64,000 nt of DNA from Bacillota bacterium. GTDB lineage: Bacteria > Bacillota > UBA4882 > UBA8346. The stretch is taken from the NCBI GenBank assembly GCA_023417475.1, contig JAEZFP010000045.1, forward strand, positions 1 to 64,000, written 5' to 3'. The notes under the pieces were generated by a model. That model had not been told where the DNA came from. It searched no databases and was given only the letters and a program-made list of their open reading frames with translations. The first letter of the stretch is position 1. The number at the start of each line of letters is the position of its first letter. The position numbers and the translations under genes were made by a program. Below, one piece after another: positions 8,508 through 17,270 of this stretch.

Positions 8508-9503
8508 ATGAAAAAGGGAAGAGGAATTGTTTCAGCACTATGGATTGTTATATTGACCATGATTGTCGTATCCGGAGTTGTTCTCTCGAAAGCACCCGCA
8601 GAGAAACTTTTTACGATCCGCTCGCAAACCCAAACCGGCTTTTCGGAATATTTTATCGCCGAGGAACTGGGTTATTTTAAAGAAGAGGGAATTCAACTTG
8701 AATATATCGGTGTGTTGCAACCAGGAACGGAGATCGCCACCATTGTTAGCGGACATGACGATGTCTTCACCGGACACCCCAATACCGTTGCCAAAGCAAT
8801 CTTGGCCGGAGCCAAGATTAAAATTGTCGCCCCAGGAATGGTGGATAACCCAAATTATCCTCATATGGTCTATTTTGTGAAAAAAGGCGCCGTCATTCAG
8901 AGCGCTGCCGATATTCGCAAGGCAAAACGACGAATTAAGGTAGCCGTTTCCGGGATTAACGGTTGTGCGGATCTATTGTTCTTTGAGTGGCTAGGCCAAA
9001 ACAAATTGCCCGATGCTAAAGCCGAGTTTGTAATCATGCCGGATAAACAGCAAGAGCAAGCTTTGGAACAGGGATTAATCGATGTGATCTGCCTACATCC
9101 GCAATATTGGAAACAGGCGTCTGAAAATAAAAAACTACTAAAACTGGTCAATACGTGGGAAATTACCAAAAACCCCGGTTCGGGAGCGTCGATCCGAGGT
9201 TTCAGCGAAGAATTCATCCGGAAGCATCCCAATCAGGTTCGTGGTTTTGTCCGCGCGCTCATTCGGTCGCATCAATGGATCAACTCCCACCTGCAAGAAG
9301 CGATTGAGATCAATGCGCGTCATCTAAAACTGAAACCGGAGAATGTCACAGCCTTCTGGTACGACGAGAACGATTATATTCAAGCTTCCTATATCAACGA
9401 CTGGTTTGCAATGATGTTGCGTCACGGTCAACTTAAGCCGGGTCAATTAAAACCGGCCGATATTTACACCAATGGTTACAATCCGTATTACAAGCAAAAA
9501 TAA
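8508..9503 (+). CDS. ABC transporter solute-binding protein S1 (SsuA/TauA/NMT1 family)
   Basis: 331 residues. An N-terminal signal or anchor segment (residues 1-30) is followed by a type II periplasmic binding fold: QTGFSEYFIAEELGYFKEEGI, then VSGHDDVFTGHPNTVAKAI and a C-terminal helix with HPNQVRGFVRA. No lipobox cysteine is present in the signal, unusual for a monoderm Gram-positive. Start ATG 8508 with GGAGG 6 nt upstream; the in-frame 8481 ATG is less likely. It belongs with P1 upstream. Family substrates are sulfonates, taurine, nitrate or thiamin precursors; a sulfur compound is inferred from the island. Confidence 0.8.
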   Translation: MKKGRGIVSALWIVILTMIVVSGVVLSKAPAEKLFTIRSQTQTGFSEYFIAEELGYFKEEGIQLEYIGVLQPGTEIATIVSGHDDVFTGHPNTVAKAILAGAKIKIVAPGMVDNPNYPHMVYFVKKGAVIQSAADIRKAKRRIKVAVSGINGCADLLFFEWLGQNKLPDAKAEFVIMPDKQQEQALEQGLIDVICLHPQYWKQASENKKLLKLVNTWEITKNPGSGASIRGFSEEFIRKHPNQVRGFVRALIRSHQWINSHLQEAIEINARHLKLKPENVTAFWYDENDYIQASYINDWFAMMLRHGQLKPGQLKPADIYTNGYNPYYKQK

Positions 9504-9538
9504 GTTGAACCGGGCAATTAACAAAATGAGGTGGTTTA

Positions 9539-10888
9539 ATGTCATATATCGAACGGCCCCGGTTCGCCTGCGCATTAGGAGGCGTACTGAGCACGATAAC
9601 GGCGTTGCCTGGGGCTGTCCCTATTATTCACGCTGCGGCGGGTTGCGGCGGCAATCTGGCAGCGGCTCAGCAAAGCGGGAACGGGTTTCTGGGCGCAGGC
9701 TATTGCGGTGGATTAGCCCTTCCCAGTTCAAATGTGGCTGAAAATGAGATCGTCTTTGGTGGCGAGGATCGGTTGCAAGAGCAGATCCGTAATACGTTCG
9801 ATCTGATCGAGGCAGAGCTCTATGTGGTAGCTTCCGGTTGTATGACAGAGATCATTGGTGATGATATTAAGAATGTCGCCGGAATTTTTAAACAACAGGG
9901 AAAGCCGATTATCTCCATTAATGCCGGAGGATTCATCGGAAATTCCTATAAAGGATTTGAAATAACCTTGGAGACGTTGTTCCGGGAATGGGTTAAACCC
10001 GCAGTGGAGAAAGACGCCAAGCGGATCAATCTCTGGGGGGTTGTTCCAGGATTAGACCCGTTTTACCGGGGCGATCTTCTTGAGTTAAAGCGGTTGCTCC
10101 AACTGCTCGGTATCGAAGTGAATACTTTTTTTAGCGATGATGAAACCCTCGATAATCTGGCGGATGCGGCAATTGCGATCGGAAATGTTGTAGTTTCACG
10201 TACGTATGGCGGAGCGGCGGCTGCAGCTTTTGAAGAGAAATTTGGAACGCCTTATATTGTAACGGACCTGCCGATCGGACCGACGGCGACTGCGGAATTT
10301 TTACGGACGGTGGCCGGATTCGCCGGAATTGACAATCAGCAAACCGAACGGCTGATCGCAATTGAAACCCAATACTATTACCGTTTTATCGAACGGATCG
10401 CCGACCTCTACACTGATCTCGATCTGCAACATTATGCGGTAGTCGTGGGAAACGCCAATTATAGCTTCGCGTTATCACGGTTCCTCGCTGACGATTTGGG
10501 ATGGCTACCGGAACTCGTGGTAATCACTGATCCGTTACCGGAGGAACAACAGACAACATTGCATGCAATGTTTCAGCGGATCACCAGCGCCAAACCGCCC
10601 CGGCTGGTGTTTGAGACCGATACTTCGGAAGTTGGACGGCATCTCACCGCAGCTTGGCCAATCTCTAGTCAGGAACGCTATTTTCAAGGGTTTAATCCGG
10701 CGTTTGTCATCGGCAGTTCGTTGGAGCGGGATTTGGCCGGCCAGATTGGGGCCAAAACCTTAAGTGTCAGTTATCCCGTTTCCGATCGGGTCATTCTTGA
10801 TCGGAGTTACGCAGGTTTTCGGGGTGGTCTGCACTTGGTGGAAGATCTGTTGGATGTGCAGGTAGCGGGGGGAGGTCGATACAGTTGA
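9539..10888 (+). CDS. NifK-like nitrogenase-family beta subunit K2
   Basis: 449 residues with Cys11 (FACALGG), Cys36 (AAGCGGN) and Cys100 (ASGCMTEIIGDD) in the beta P-cluster positions, followed by KNVAGIFKQQGKPI and an AGGFIGNSYKG loop. It is closer to K3 (31566) than to K1, for example sharing FIxNSYxG(Y/F) and the ending RSY/RGY-FG/AGFxGGL. Unusually, K2 precedes its D partner, the reverse of the D-K order in the other two pairs and in classical nifDK. Start ATG 9539 with GAGGTGG. It overlaps D2 by 4 bp, so the pair is co-translated. Confidence 0.85.
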   Translation: MSYIERPRFACALGGVLSTITALPGAVPIIHAAAGCGGNLAAAQQSGNGFLGAGYCGGLALPSSNVAENEIVFGGEDRLQEQIRNTFDLIEAELYVVASGCMTEIIGDDIKNVAGIFKQQGKPIISINAGGFIGNSYKGFEITLETLFREWVKPAVEKDAKRINLWGVVPGLDPFYRGDLLELKRLLQLLGIEVNTFFSDDETLDNLADAAIAIGNVVVSRTYGGAAAAAFEEKFGTPYIVTDLPIGPTATAEFLRTVAGFAGIDNQQTERLIAIETQYYYRFIERIADLYTDLDLQHYAVVVGNANYSFALSRFLADDLGWLPELVVITDPLPEEQQTTLHAMFQRITSAKPPRLVFETDTSEVGRHLTAAWPISSQERYFQGFNPAFVIGSSLERDLAGQIGAKTLSVSYPVSDRVILDRSYAGFRGGLHLVEDLLDVQVAGGGRYS

Positions 10889-12384
10889 GTATGATTGATG
10901 AAAAGATGGTTCCCAAACGGGAAGAACGGCTGTTAGCCAGCAATGCGTATGGGGGTAAAGCCTGTCAATTGGTAAAGGACTCCAAGGAGGGTTGTCTACT
11001 CCGGAAGAACCGTAGCTTCACTCAGGCCTGTAATTGTCAGTTGGGTCTGTCGCTGGCGATGGTGCATACCCTGCCGGACACGGTCATTATTGTTCATGGG
11101 CCGGTCGGGTGCGCCAGCTCCAGTCATGGTTCGGACAGTTATCACCGTACCGGTTTGAAGCAGCGGGACCAACAGCCCCAACCGCTGATCTGGCTCTCTT
11201 CCAACTTGAAAGAACAGGATATTATTAACGGCGGTGCCCAAAAGTTAGAGCAAGCCATTATCGGCGCGGAACGCAACCATCGTCCGGCAGCGATTGTGGT
11301 TGTTACCACCTGTGCGCCGGGGATCATCGGCGATGACATCGACGAAGTGGCGACAAGGTTGCAGCCGCAGATTACCGCAAGAATCATCCCGGTTCATTGC
11401 GAAGGATTTAAAACTAAGATCTCGGCAACCGCTTATGATGCGGTCTATCACGGTTTAGGCCGAAGCCTGAAGCTCAGTCCGGATCGTGAAAAACCGGTGA
11501 TTTTCAATGAATTGGACGACTTACAGGAAAAGTACCGTAAGAGCAAAACGGTGAACATCTTCAATGTTTTCTCCATTGGCCGGACCGACGAGTTGGAACT
11601 CGAACGGTTATTGCGCGCGTTAGGCTTGGAAGTCAACTTTTATCCGAATTTTGCGCACCCCGAAAAATTTCGGGCAATCTCCGAGGCGGCGCTTAATGTC
11701 AGTCTTTGCCCAACCCACGACGATTATTTCCTGGAGTTTCTGAAGGAGCGTTTCGATACTCCCTACATATTAAACACGATGCCGATTGGGATCCGTAACA
11801 CCAAAGAATGGTTATTGGATATCGCCCGGATCTTCGGCCGGGAGCTTGAAGCGGAGCGAATCGCCGCTGCGGAGACGGCCGAGTTGGAGCGAAGTATCAC
11901 CTGTTACCGGGAAGAGTTGCAGGGGAAGAAAGTGCTTTTAAGCGGCGGCGAGATTCGGGTGGCAGCTACCGCGATGTTATTGCAGGAACTGGGTTGCGTC
12001 ATTCGTGGAATCCGGGGACACCACTATGACCGGTTCGGTGACGCGCTTTATCTGAAGACTGCCGAATTAAGCCCGGAGTTGGAAGTGAATATCGCTACAA
12101 CCCAAGTCTTTGAACTGGTTAATCTGCTTCAAAAGATCCAGCCGGATCTTTTTTTGGGACATAGCGGAAGCAATGTTTGGGCTTCAAAGCTCGGAATTCC
12201 AGCGCTGCCCATTTTCAATCAGAATCAGTATTATCTGGGATATCGCGGCGTATTTGATGTCGCGCGGCGGGCTGCCAAACTTCTGCAGAATTCGGCTTTT
12301 CAACGCAATCTACAACGCCATACCCGCCTGCCATTTAAACCTCAATGGTATTCACAAGATCCCTTCATGTACATCACCAACTGA
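10885..12384 (+). CDS. NifD-like nitrogenase-family alpha subunit D2
   Basis: 499 residues. Cluster ligands are Cys51 (ACNCQLG), Cys76 (GPVGC) and Cys143 (VTTCAPGIIGDD); Cys275 (SLCPTHDDY) aligns with the FeMo-co cysteine. The alpha-His442 region reads IFNQNQYYLGYRG and the CEGFKTKISATAYD loop lacks Gln191 and His195, so it is not a dinitrogenase. His426 (LGHSGSNVWA) is shared with D1 and D3 and may take over cofactor binding. D2 and D3 share the N-terminal KREERL-A/N-AS motif. The start is TTG 10885, 9 nt after GGAGG. It forms a pair with K2. MAR-like or a scaffold, by inference. Confidence 0.85.
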   Translation: MSMIDEKMVPKREERLLASNAYGGKACQLVKDSKEGCLLRKNRSFTQACNCQLGLSLAMVHTLPDTVIIVHGPVGCASSSHGSDSYHRTGLKQRDQQPQPLIWLSSNLKEQDIINGGAQKLEQAIIGAERNHRPAAIVVVTTCAPGIIGDDIDEVATRLQPQITARIIPVHCEGFKTKISATAYDAVYHGLGRSLKLSPDREKPVIFNELDDLQEKYRKSKTVNIFNVFSIGRTDELELERLLRALGLEVNFYPNFAHPEKFRAISEAALNVSLCPTHDDYFLEFLKERFDTPYILNTMPIGIRNTKEWLLDIARIFGRELEAERIAAAETAELERSITCYREELQGKKVLLSGGEIRVAATAMLLQELGCVIRGIRGHHYDRFGDALYLKTAELSPELEVNIATTQVFELVNLLQKIQPDLFLGHSGSNVWASKLGIPALPIFNQNQYYLGYRGVFDVARRAAKLLQNSAFQRNLQRHTRLPFKPQWYSQDPFMYITN

Positions 12385-12436
12385 TCGTTATGTTAAAGTC
12401 CAACCCAGTTGTAATGATGGAAAGGAGGAAGTAACG

Positions 12437-13378
12437 ATGCTATCAAAGGCAGTTGTTCCGGTAGGCCATTTCTTGCTGAGTATATCGGGGATTGTAATGA
12501 TCGTGTTGTTATGGGAGATCGCTCCTGGTCAAGGCTGGGTCAATGCCCGTTATTTTCCCTGTTTCTCACAGGTTTTAATGACGATTGGGTCGATGTGGCG
12601 TTCCGGCGAAATTTTTCCGAATTTAATGGTTAGTCTGTGGCGCATCGTAAACGGATTGCTGATTGCGATAGCGCTGGGCTTACCATCGGGTTTTCTCATC
12701 GGGCGGAGTGCAGGAACGTTTGACATGCTTAACCCACTTTTGAGATTTTTAAGCCAGGCAAATCCCTTCTCATTAATGCCGTTATTTATTTTATTGTTTG
12801 GAATTGGTGAGTTAGCAAAAGTGGTCGTCATCACTTGGGTCTGTTTCTGGCCGATTTTTTTTAATACGATTAGCGGAGTCTGGGCAATTGATTCGGATTG
12901 GATTAAAACCGCCCGTTCTGTAAATGTTTCAGAATTGATGCTCGCTTTGAAAGTTTTGTTGCCTGGGGCTTCACCGGCAATCTTCAGTGGAATTAAAACC
13001 AGTATTCAAATGGCGTTTTTCATGATGATCGCCAGTGAGATGATTGGAGCCAGTGTGGGCCTCGGTTATTTATTACATTTAGCGGGTATGGTCAACCAGA
13101 CCGTTAGAGTATATGCAGCGGCGGTTACGATCGTGGTTTTGGGAATCTCCCTCCAGCAAATGCTGCGATTGCTACAGAAAAGCGTATTTTACTGGAATGA
13201 TCCACTAGTGGGCATGGGTAAAAATTATCGGCGCCCGTTGCGTTTGCCATGTCGATTTGCACTGATCCTCACAGCGGTCTTGCTTATCGGGATTATCATT
13301 GTCGGCGGTTGGCAAGTGGAACGAACCAGGCGTTTTTTGCCGGAGATTCATTCCCATAGTGGCGGTTTTTCGGACTGA
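12437..13378 (+). CDS. SsuC/TauC-type ABC permease P2, long type with C-terminal extension
   Basis: 313 residues: about six permease helices with the EAA loop (KTARSVNVSELMLALKVLLP), then an extra hydrophobic helix (residues ~268-292) and a short polar tail (SHSGGFSD). P4 (20169) and P6 (23080) have the same extension, while P1, P3, P5 and P7 lack it. It is last in the first operon, 52 nt after D2. ATG 12437 with GGAGG is the real start; a longer open frame overlapping D2 is not coding. It may heterodimerise with P1 in the same operon and depend on the ATPase at 19281. Confidence 0.8.
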   Translation: MLSKAVVPVGHFLLSISGIVMIVLLWEIAPGQGWVNARYFPCFSQVLMTIGSMWRSGEIFPNLMVSLWRIVNGLLIAIALGLPSGFLIGRSAGTFDMLNPLLRFLSQANPFSLMPLFILLFGIGELAKVVVITWVCFWPIFFNTISGVWAIDSDWIKTARSVNVSELMLALKVLLPGASPAIFSGIKTSIQMAFFMMIASEMIGASVGLGYLLHLAGMVNQTVRVYAAAVTIVVLGISLQQMLRLLQKSVFYWNDPLVGMGKNYRRPLRLPCRFALILTAVLLIGIIIVGGWQVERTRRFLPEIHSHSGGFSD

Positions 13379-13447
13379 ACGGGGTTGCGAAACGGTTTCG
13401 AGTCGAAGTGAACCAATGAATGAAATCCCCGCATTTAAGTGAAAATC

Positions 13448-13513
13448 GGTTGACTGGGTTACCGGAGGCCATGCTGACTTAGTAAATTAAACTAAGTTCG
13501 CATGGCTTTTCTT
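13448..13513 (+). promoter_or_regulatory. Leader element B before the NifB-like gene
   Basis: GGTT, GA, CTGG, loop GTTA, CCGG, A, GGCC forms the conserved hairpin; CTGG pairs with CCGG, a change that preserves pairing relative to other copies. It overlaps a terminator whose stem pairs GGCCATGC with GCATGGC and ACTTAGT with ACTAAGT, ending in TTTTCTT. It lies 70 nt after P2, so it can gate read-through into the NifB-like gene. Confidence 0.75.
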
Positions 13514-13562
13514 CATTAGTGACCAAACGGATTAATCTTAAAAATATGAGGAGCGGATTAAA

Positions 13563-14453
13563 ATGGCGGAGTCTAATCCAAAACCAGGATTATTTGAACA
13601 TTTAGTTAAACGTCATCCTTGTTTCAATGATGAGGCTCATTTTCAGTACGGCCGGATTCATTTGCCGGTTAGTCCGGCATGTAATATCCAATGTCGGTTC
13701 TGTCAGCGCGGGTTTAATAAGTGGGAACAACGACCGGGTGTCAGTCGTAAACTTTTACGACCCGACGAGGCGGTGCAAATGGTCGGGAGAGCATTGCAAG
13801 TCTGCCCGGAGATTACAGTGGTTGGTATTGCCGGACCGGGAGACACCTTGGCAACCGATCATGCGTTGACCGTTTTTGAACAGGTACACCGTTACTTTCC
13901 ACAACTGGTTAAGTGCCTGAGCACCAACGGTTTGTTGCTTGCGGAAAAGGCTGAACGCCTGAATAAGGCAGGGGTACAAACGGTTACTGTCACGGTAAAC
14001 TCTTTGGATGAAAGAGTTTTACCCAAAATCTGTTCTCAAGTGGTGGTAAATCAGCAAGTGCTTCAGGATGAAGACGCCGCGCGAGCTCTGATTGCGGCAC
14101 AAAAAGACGGGATAAAAAGAATGGCTGATTTGGGAGCGGTTATCAAGATTAATACCGTTTTAATTCCGGGAATTAACGACCATTGTTTGGCAGAGATCGC
14201 GGCGGTCACCGCAGGGTTGGGAGCAAGCCGGATGAACATTATTCCGCTCATTCCCCAACATGAATTTCAAAATTGGCCGGCCCCCGATTGTCAGCAGTTG
14301 AACTCCGCCCGAATACTAGCGGAAAAACATCTTGCCGTATTTCGCCATTGTAAACATTGCCGTGCCGATGCTTGCGGCATACCGGGGACGGGCAGGGAAA
14401 TAAGTGAGGAGCTTTACGAACACTCTATTCCGATGACGTTTTCGCATGGCTGA
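13563..14453 (+). CDS. NifB-like radical SAM protein (Fe-S cofactor precursor synthesis)
   Basis: 296 residues. The NifB signature is clear: HPCFNDEAH at residues 18-26, the radical SAM CxxxCxxC motif CNIQCRFC, then RPGV-S-KLL, and a C-terminal HCKHCRADACGIPG. NifB fuses two [4Fe-4S] clusters with a carbide to make the [8Fe-9S-C] NifB-co. The protein lacks the C-terminal NifX-like domain found in many NifB proteins; the separate NifX-like gene at 3444 could fill in. The NifB cysteine shortly after the SAM motif (KYDC) is replaced by GFNK. Its presence supports an L-cluster-type cofactor in the D/K proteins. Preceded by leader element B; start ATG 13563 after GGAG. Confidence 0.88.
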   Translation: MAESNPKPGLFEHLVKRHPCFNDEAHFQYGRIHLPVSPACNIQCRFCQRGFNKWEQRPGVSRKLLRPDEAVQMVGRALQVCPEITVVGIAGPGDTLATDHALTVFEQVHRYFPQLVKCLSTNGLLLAEKAERLNKAGVQTVTVTVNSLDERVLPKICSQVVVNQQVLQDEDAARALIAAQKDGIKRMADLGAVIKINTVLIPGINDHCLAEIAAVTAGLGASRMNIIPLIPQHEFQNWPAPDCQQLNSARILAEKHLAVFRHCKHCRADACGIPGTGREISEELYEHSIPMTFSHG

Positions 14454-14478
14454 ACTAGATCGGGTAATGATAACGGTG

Positions 14479-15135
14479 TTATTTCAAAAACATTGCTTCA
14501 TGGATAGTTTCGCCAGGTTGAATATTAATGAAGTTGTGGTCATCCCACGGACCGTTAACGATTTTTTCAAATAAATCGTATGATCCGTCGATTACCTCAA
14601 ACTTCAATTGCAGTAGCTTTGCAAGCTCCCGGGATTTCGTCATCGTTTCCCTTTCTCGAGGATGGCCGGTCCGGATATAAAGAATCCGGTTGTAGCTATC
14701 AAATATGGTCCTGAAGGTTTGCATCGCCTTTTGGGGACCATGTTTTTTTGCGACCCGCTCGTAATCGGTTAATAAACTGTGCTCACCCTCCAGCCAGCCG
14801 CCACTTAAGTAGAAGGTTCCCAAATTAGCGGTCCGCAATTGGTGAAAGCGTTCGTTAGCTCCGAAAAAGGCGGGGATACAGTCATGCACTCTTGGAATAC
14901 TTAACGGCACTGCTCCGGCCTGCAGTCCGTTGCTGGCTCCGCCGCACAATCCAAAACCCAATATTGCCCGGTCATAACCGGCCAGGTTTTGCAACAAGCG
15001 TTCCAATTCCGCATGCAACCGCTGCGGATGGAGGTGCAAGCCCATCGTTACAAATTTAAACTCCACGGTATGTTTGGGGACAATCGCCAATAGTTCTTCT
15101 TCCATCACGGCGCAGGCGATAACCTTGGTTTTCAT
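14479..15135 (-). CDS. DUF1638 family protein
   Basis: 218 residues matching DUF1638: an N-terminal KVIACAVMEEEL, a central AILGFGLCGGASNGL, the hallmark IPRVHDCIPAFFG and GTFYLSGGW, and a late EVIDGSYDLFEKIVNGPW. Biochemical function is unknown. The family often neighbours corrinoid methyltransferase and activator genes in anaerobes, matching this island. It is the only gene on the minus strand inside the island, convergent with the NifB-like gene, and lies back to back with the cysteine synthase unit. Conserved Cys, His and Asp residues suggest a metal or small-molecule site. ATG start at 15135 behind GGGAG. Confidence 0.75.
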   Translation of the reverse strand: MKTKVIACAVMEEELLAIVPKHTVEFKFVTMGLHLHPQRLHAELERLLQNLAGYDRAILGFGLCGGASNGLQAGAVPLSIPRVHDCIPAFFGANERFHQLRTANLGTFYLSGGWLEGEHSLLTDYERVAKKHGPQKAMQTFRTIFDSYNRILYIRTGHPRERETMTKSRELAKLLQLKFEVIDGSYDLFEKIVNGPWDDHNFINIQPGETIHEAMFLK

Positions 15136-15177
15136 CGTAAGAATCTCCCTTGATCTCCATAAAATAGCAAAGAAGTG

Positions 15178-15206
15178 TTGACAGGTGGATAGATTTATTG
15201 TACCAT
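15178..15206 (+). promoter_or_regulatory. Promoter of the cysteine synthase unit
   Basis: TTGACA at 15178-15183 and TACCAT at 15201-15206, 17-bp spacing; a second -10-like TATAAT is at 15270-15275. Leader element C follows about 70 nt downstream of the first start site. Confidence 0.5.
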
Positions 15207-15281
15207 AATAATGCAGAGTAACCCAATGGGAATTACATAAATTAAATCATATTTTACTGAGATTGTTTATATAATATGACA

Positions 15282-15344
15282 AGTTTACCAGTCAACTGGA
15301 GGCTATTTTCAATCCGTATTTTGGGGTTGGCATAGCCTTTTCTT
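15282..15344 (+). promoter_or_regulatory. Leader element C before the cysteine synthase gene
   Basis: AGTT, TA, CCAG, loop TCAA, CTGG, A, GGCT forms the conserved hairpin. The outer arm changed from GGTT to AGTT together with GRCC to GGCT, which keeps pairing and supports an RNA role. The overlapping terminator pairs GGCTAT with ATAGCC and ends in TTTTCTT. Confidence 0.7.
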
Positions 15345-15472
15345 AATGTTATGTTGAACATTTCGGCAACTTAGCCTATTCATAACATTCCAATGGAAAG
15401 ATATCAAGAAGGACTTGTTTAAGTCTCTTGATATGAAATAAAAAGTCCAAATTGAATAGGAGGAAAGCAATA

Positions 15473-16408
15473 ATGTCAACCAAAATTGCTAAAAGTCTAG
15501 TCGACCTGATCGGAAACACTCCGTTATTGGAATTGACAAATTACAACAAAGCGGAGGGGTTGGAAAATCGGCTGATCGCCAAGTTGGAATATTTCAATCC
15601 CGCCGGCAGTGTTAAAGACCGGATCGGCTATGCGATGATCAAAGACGCCGAGGAACGGGGAATAATTAATAAAGATACAGTGATTATCGAGCCGACCAGC
15701 GGTAACACCGGCATTGCCTTGGCGTTTGTGGCAGCGGCCAGGGGTTATAAGTTAATTCTATTGATGCCAGAGACATTCAGTATCGAACGGCGTAATCTTT
15801 TAAAAGCGTTAGGCGCTGAGCTGGTACTGACACCGGGAACCGAAGGAATGAACGGTGCGGTTCGTCGCGCCGAGGAGTTGGCTGCGGCAACCCCTAATTC
15901 ATTTATCCCCAATCAGTTCAGAAATCCGGCCAATCCGGCGATTCATCGGAACACCACCGCCGAAGAGATCTGGCGGGATACCGACGGCCAAGTGGATATT
16001 TTTGTCGGGGGCGTGGGAACCGGTGGAACCATTACCGGAGTTGGGGAAGTATTTAAACAAAAGAAACCCTCGGTCCAAATTGTCGCGGTCGAACCTTTTG
16101 ATTCGCCGGTTTTGTCGGGCGGTAAACCTGGACCGCATAAAATTCAAGGGATTGGTCCCGGATTTGTGGCGGAAATTATTAATCGTTCCGTAATCGACGA
16201 GATTTATAAAGTCAAAAACGAAGAGGCTATTGAAACCGCGCGTCAGTTATCCAAAAGTGAGGGCTTATTGGTTGGGTTTTCATCTGGCGCCGCCGCGTTT
16301 GCCGCGACTCAAATCGCCAAACGGCCCGAGAATAAGGGAAAAACTATTGTAGTGTTACTTCCCGATACCGGTGAGCGGTATTTGTCGACGGTATTATTTC
16401 AATCCTGA
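15473..16408 (+). CDS. cysK: Cysteine synthase (O-acetylserine sulfhydrylase)
   Basis: 311 residues, PLP fold type II. The PLP lysine lies in NPAGSVKDRIGYAM, the substrate loop in EPTSGNTGIALA, the phosphate-binding GTGGTITG follows near residue 178, and the protein ends with VVLLPDTGERYLST. It makes cysteine from O-acetylserine and sulfide, so it is the natural sink for sulfide released in this island. ATG 15473 behind AGGAGG is the start; the upstream in-frame Met at 15452 lies before the RBS. It forms a separate unit with its own promoter and leader element C. A CysM or cystathionine-beta-synthase activity is possible but the motifs favour CysK. Confidence 0.92.
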   Translation: MSTKIAKSLVDLIGNTPLLELTNYNKAEGLENRLIAKLEYFNPAGSVKDRIGYAMIKDAEERGIINKDTVIIEPTSGNTGIALAFVAAARGYKLILLMPETFSIERRNLLKALGAELVLTPGTEGMNGAVRRAEELAAATPNSFIPNQFRNPANPAIHRNTTAEEIWRDTDGQVDIFVGGVGTGGTITGVGEVFKQKKPSVQIVAVEPFDSPVLSGGKPGPHKIQGIGPGFVAEIINRSVIDEIYKVKNEEAIETARQLSKSEGLLVGFSSGAAAFAATQIAKRPENKGKTIVVLLPDTGERYLSTVLFQS

Positions 16409-16494
16409 TTGAGCGGCTTGTTAGTTGATATCACCATGGAGTTTGGAAGTTGCATCAGGTAATGATTGATAACATTACTGGGGGTAGAGGGTTC

Positions 16495-16561
16495 GGTTGA
16501 CCAGATTAACTTGGAGACCGGGTTTATTTCAGAATGATTGCTGAAATAAACCCGGTTTTTT
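16495..16561 (+). promoter_or_regulatory. Leader element D before corrinoid protein 1
   Basis: GGTT, GA, CCAG, loop ATTAAC, TTGG, A, GACC forms the conserved hairpin. The overlapping terminator is a strong stem (ACCGGGTTTATTTCAG with CTGAAATAAACCCGGT) followed by T6. It lies 86 nt after cysK and 24 nt before the corrinoid protein gene. Confidence 0.78.
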
Positions 16562-16585
16562 AATTATCAAAGTGGGTGATCAAAG

Positions 16586-17245
16586 TTGTCAAAAAACCAG
16601 GCGGAGTTGTATCAAAGGTTATCCGATGCCGTGGTGGAGATGGAGGAAGAAACCACCGTCCAGTTGGCGGAGGAAGTTATTCGAGCGCAGTATGACTCCT
16701 ATGAAGCGATTGAAAAAGGTTTGGCCGATGGCATGGAACGAGCCGGTAAACTTTTTGAGGAAGAGGAGTACTTTATCCCGGAGTTGTTAATGTGTTCCGA
16801 TGCGATGTATGCCGGGCTGGAGATTCTAAAACCGCATCTGAAAGTCGATTTACAAGCAAAAAAATATCGAGTCGTCATCGGCGTAATCGAAGGGGATACC
16901 CATGATATCGGCAAAAATTTAGTCAAAATTATGTTGGAAACGGCCGGTTTTGAGCTGTTTGATCTGGGCCGTGATGTCGCTCCGCAGGCTTTTGTGGCCA
17001 AAGCGAAAGAAGTCGGCGCTCACATTATCGCCATCTCCACCTTAATGACGACAACGATGGAGGGAATGGCGGAAGTGATCCGGTTGTTGAAAACGGAAAA
17101 TTTACGCGATCGGATCGCCGTGATGGTTGGCGGCGGACCGATTTCCCAAGCGTTTGCCGATCGGATTGGCGCAGACGGATATTCGCGAGACGCCGCCGCC
17201 GCGGCGCGGTTGGCGCAACGTTTGATCCAACAGGTCGCGGTGTAA
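16586..17245 (+). CDS. Corrinoid (B12-binding) methyl-carrier protein 1, MtaC/MtbC/MtsB-like
   Basis: 219 residues: an N-terminal four-helix cap domain (1-85) and a C-terminal Rossmann-like B12 domain with the DxHxxG motif at Asp104-Thr-His106-Asp-Ile-Gly109. His106 would be the lower axial cobalt ligand. Further B12 motifs are STLMTTTM and VGGGPIS. Such proteins carry a methyl group between two methyltransferases. TTG start at 16586 with a weak GGTGAT site. It stands alone between leader elements D and E. Partners in the island are the three UroD-fold methyltransferases and the RACo activator. MtsB (methylated thiol) function is inferred from context. Confidence 0.88.
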   Translation: MSKNQAELYQRLSDAVVEMEEETTVQLAEEVIRAQYDSYEAIEKGLADGMERAGKLFEEEEYFIPELLMCSDAMYAGLEILKPHLKVDLQAKKYRVVIGVIEGDTHDIGKNLVKIMLETAGFELFDLGRDVAPQAFVAKAKEVGAHIIAISTLMTTTMEGMAEVIRLLKTENLRDRIAVMVGGGPISQAFADRIGADGYSRDAAAAARLAQRLIQQVAV

Positions 17246-17270
17246 GTAATCTCTCGCGGATCGGGGCGAA

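Noticed and set aside
12110..12436. Long N-terminal extension of permease P2 overlapping D2
   Set aside because: The extension reads through D2 coding sequence in another frame; a GGAGG and ATG at 12437 give the normal permease start.
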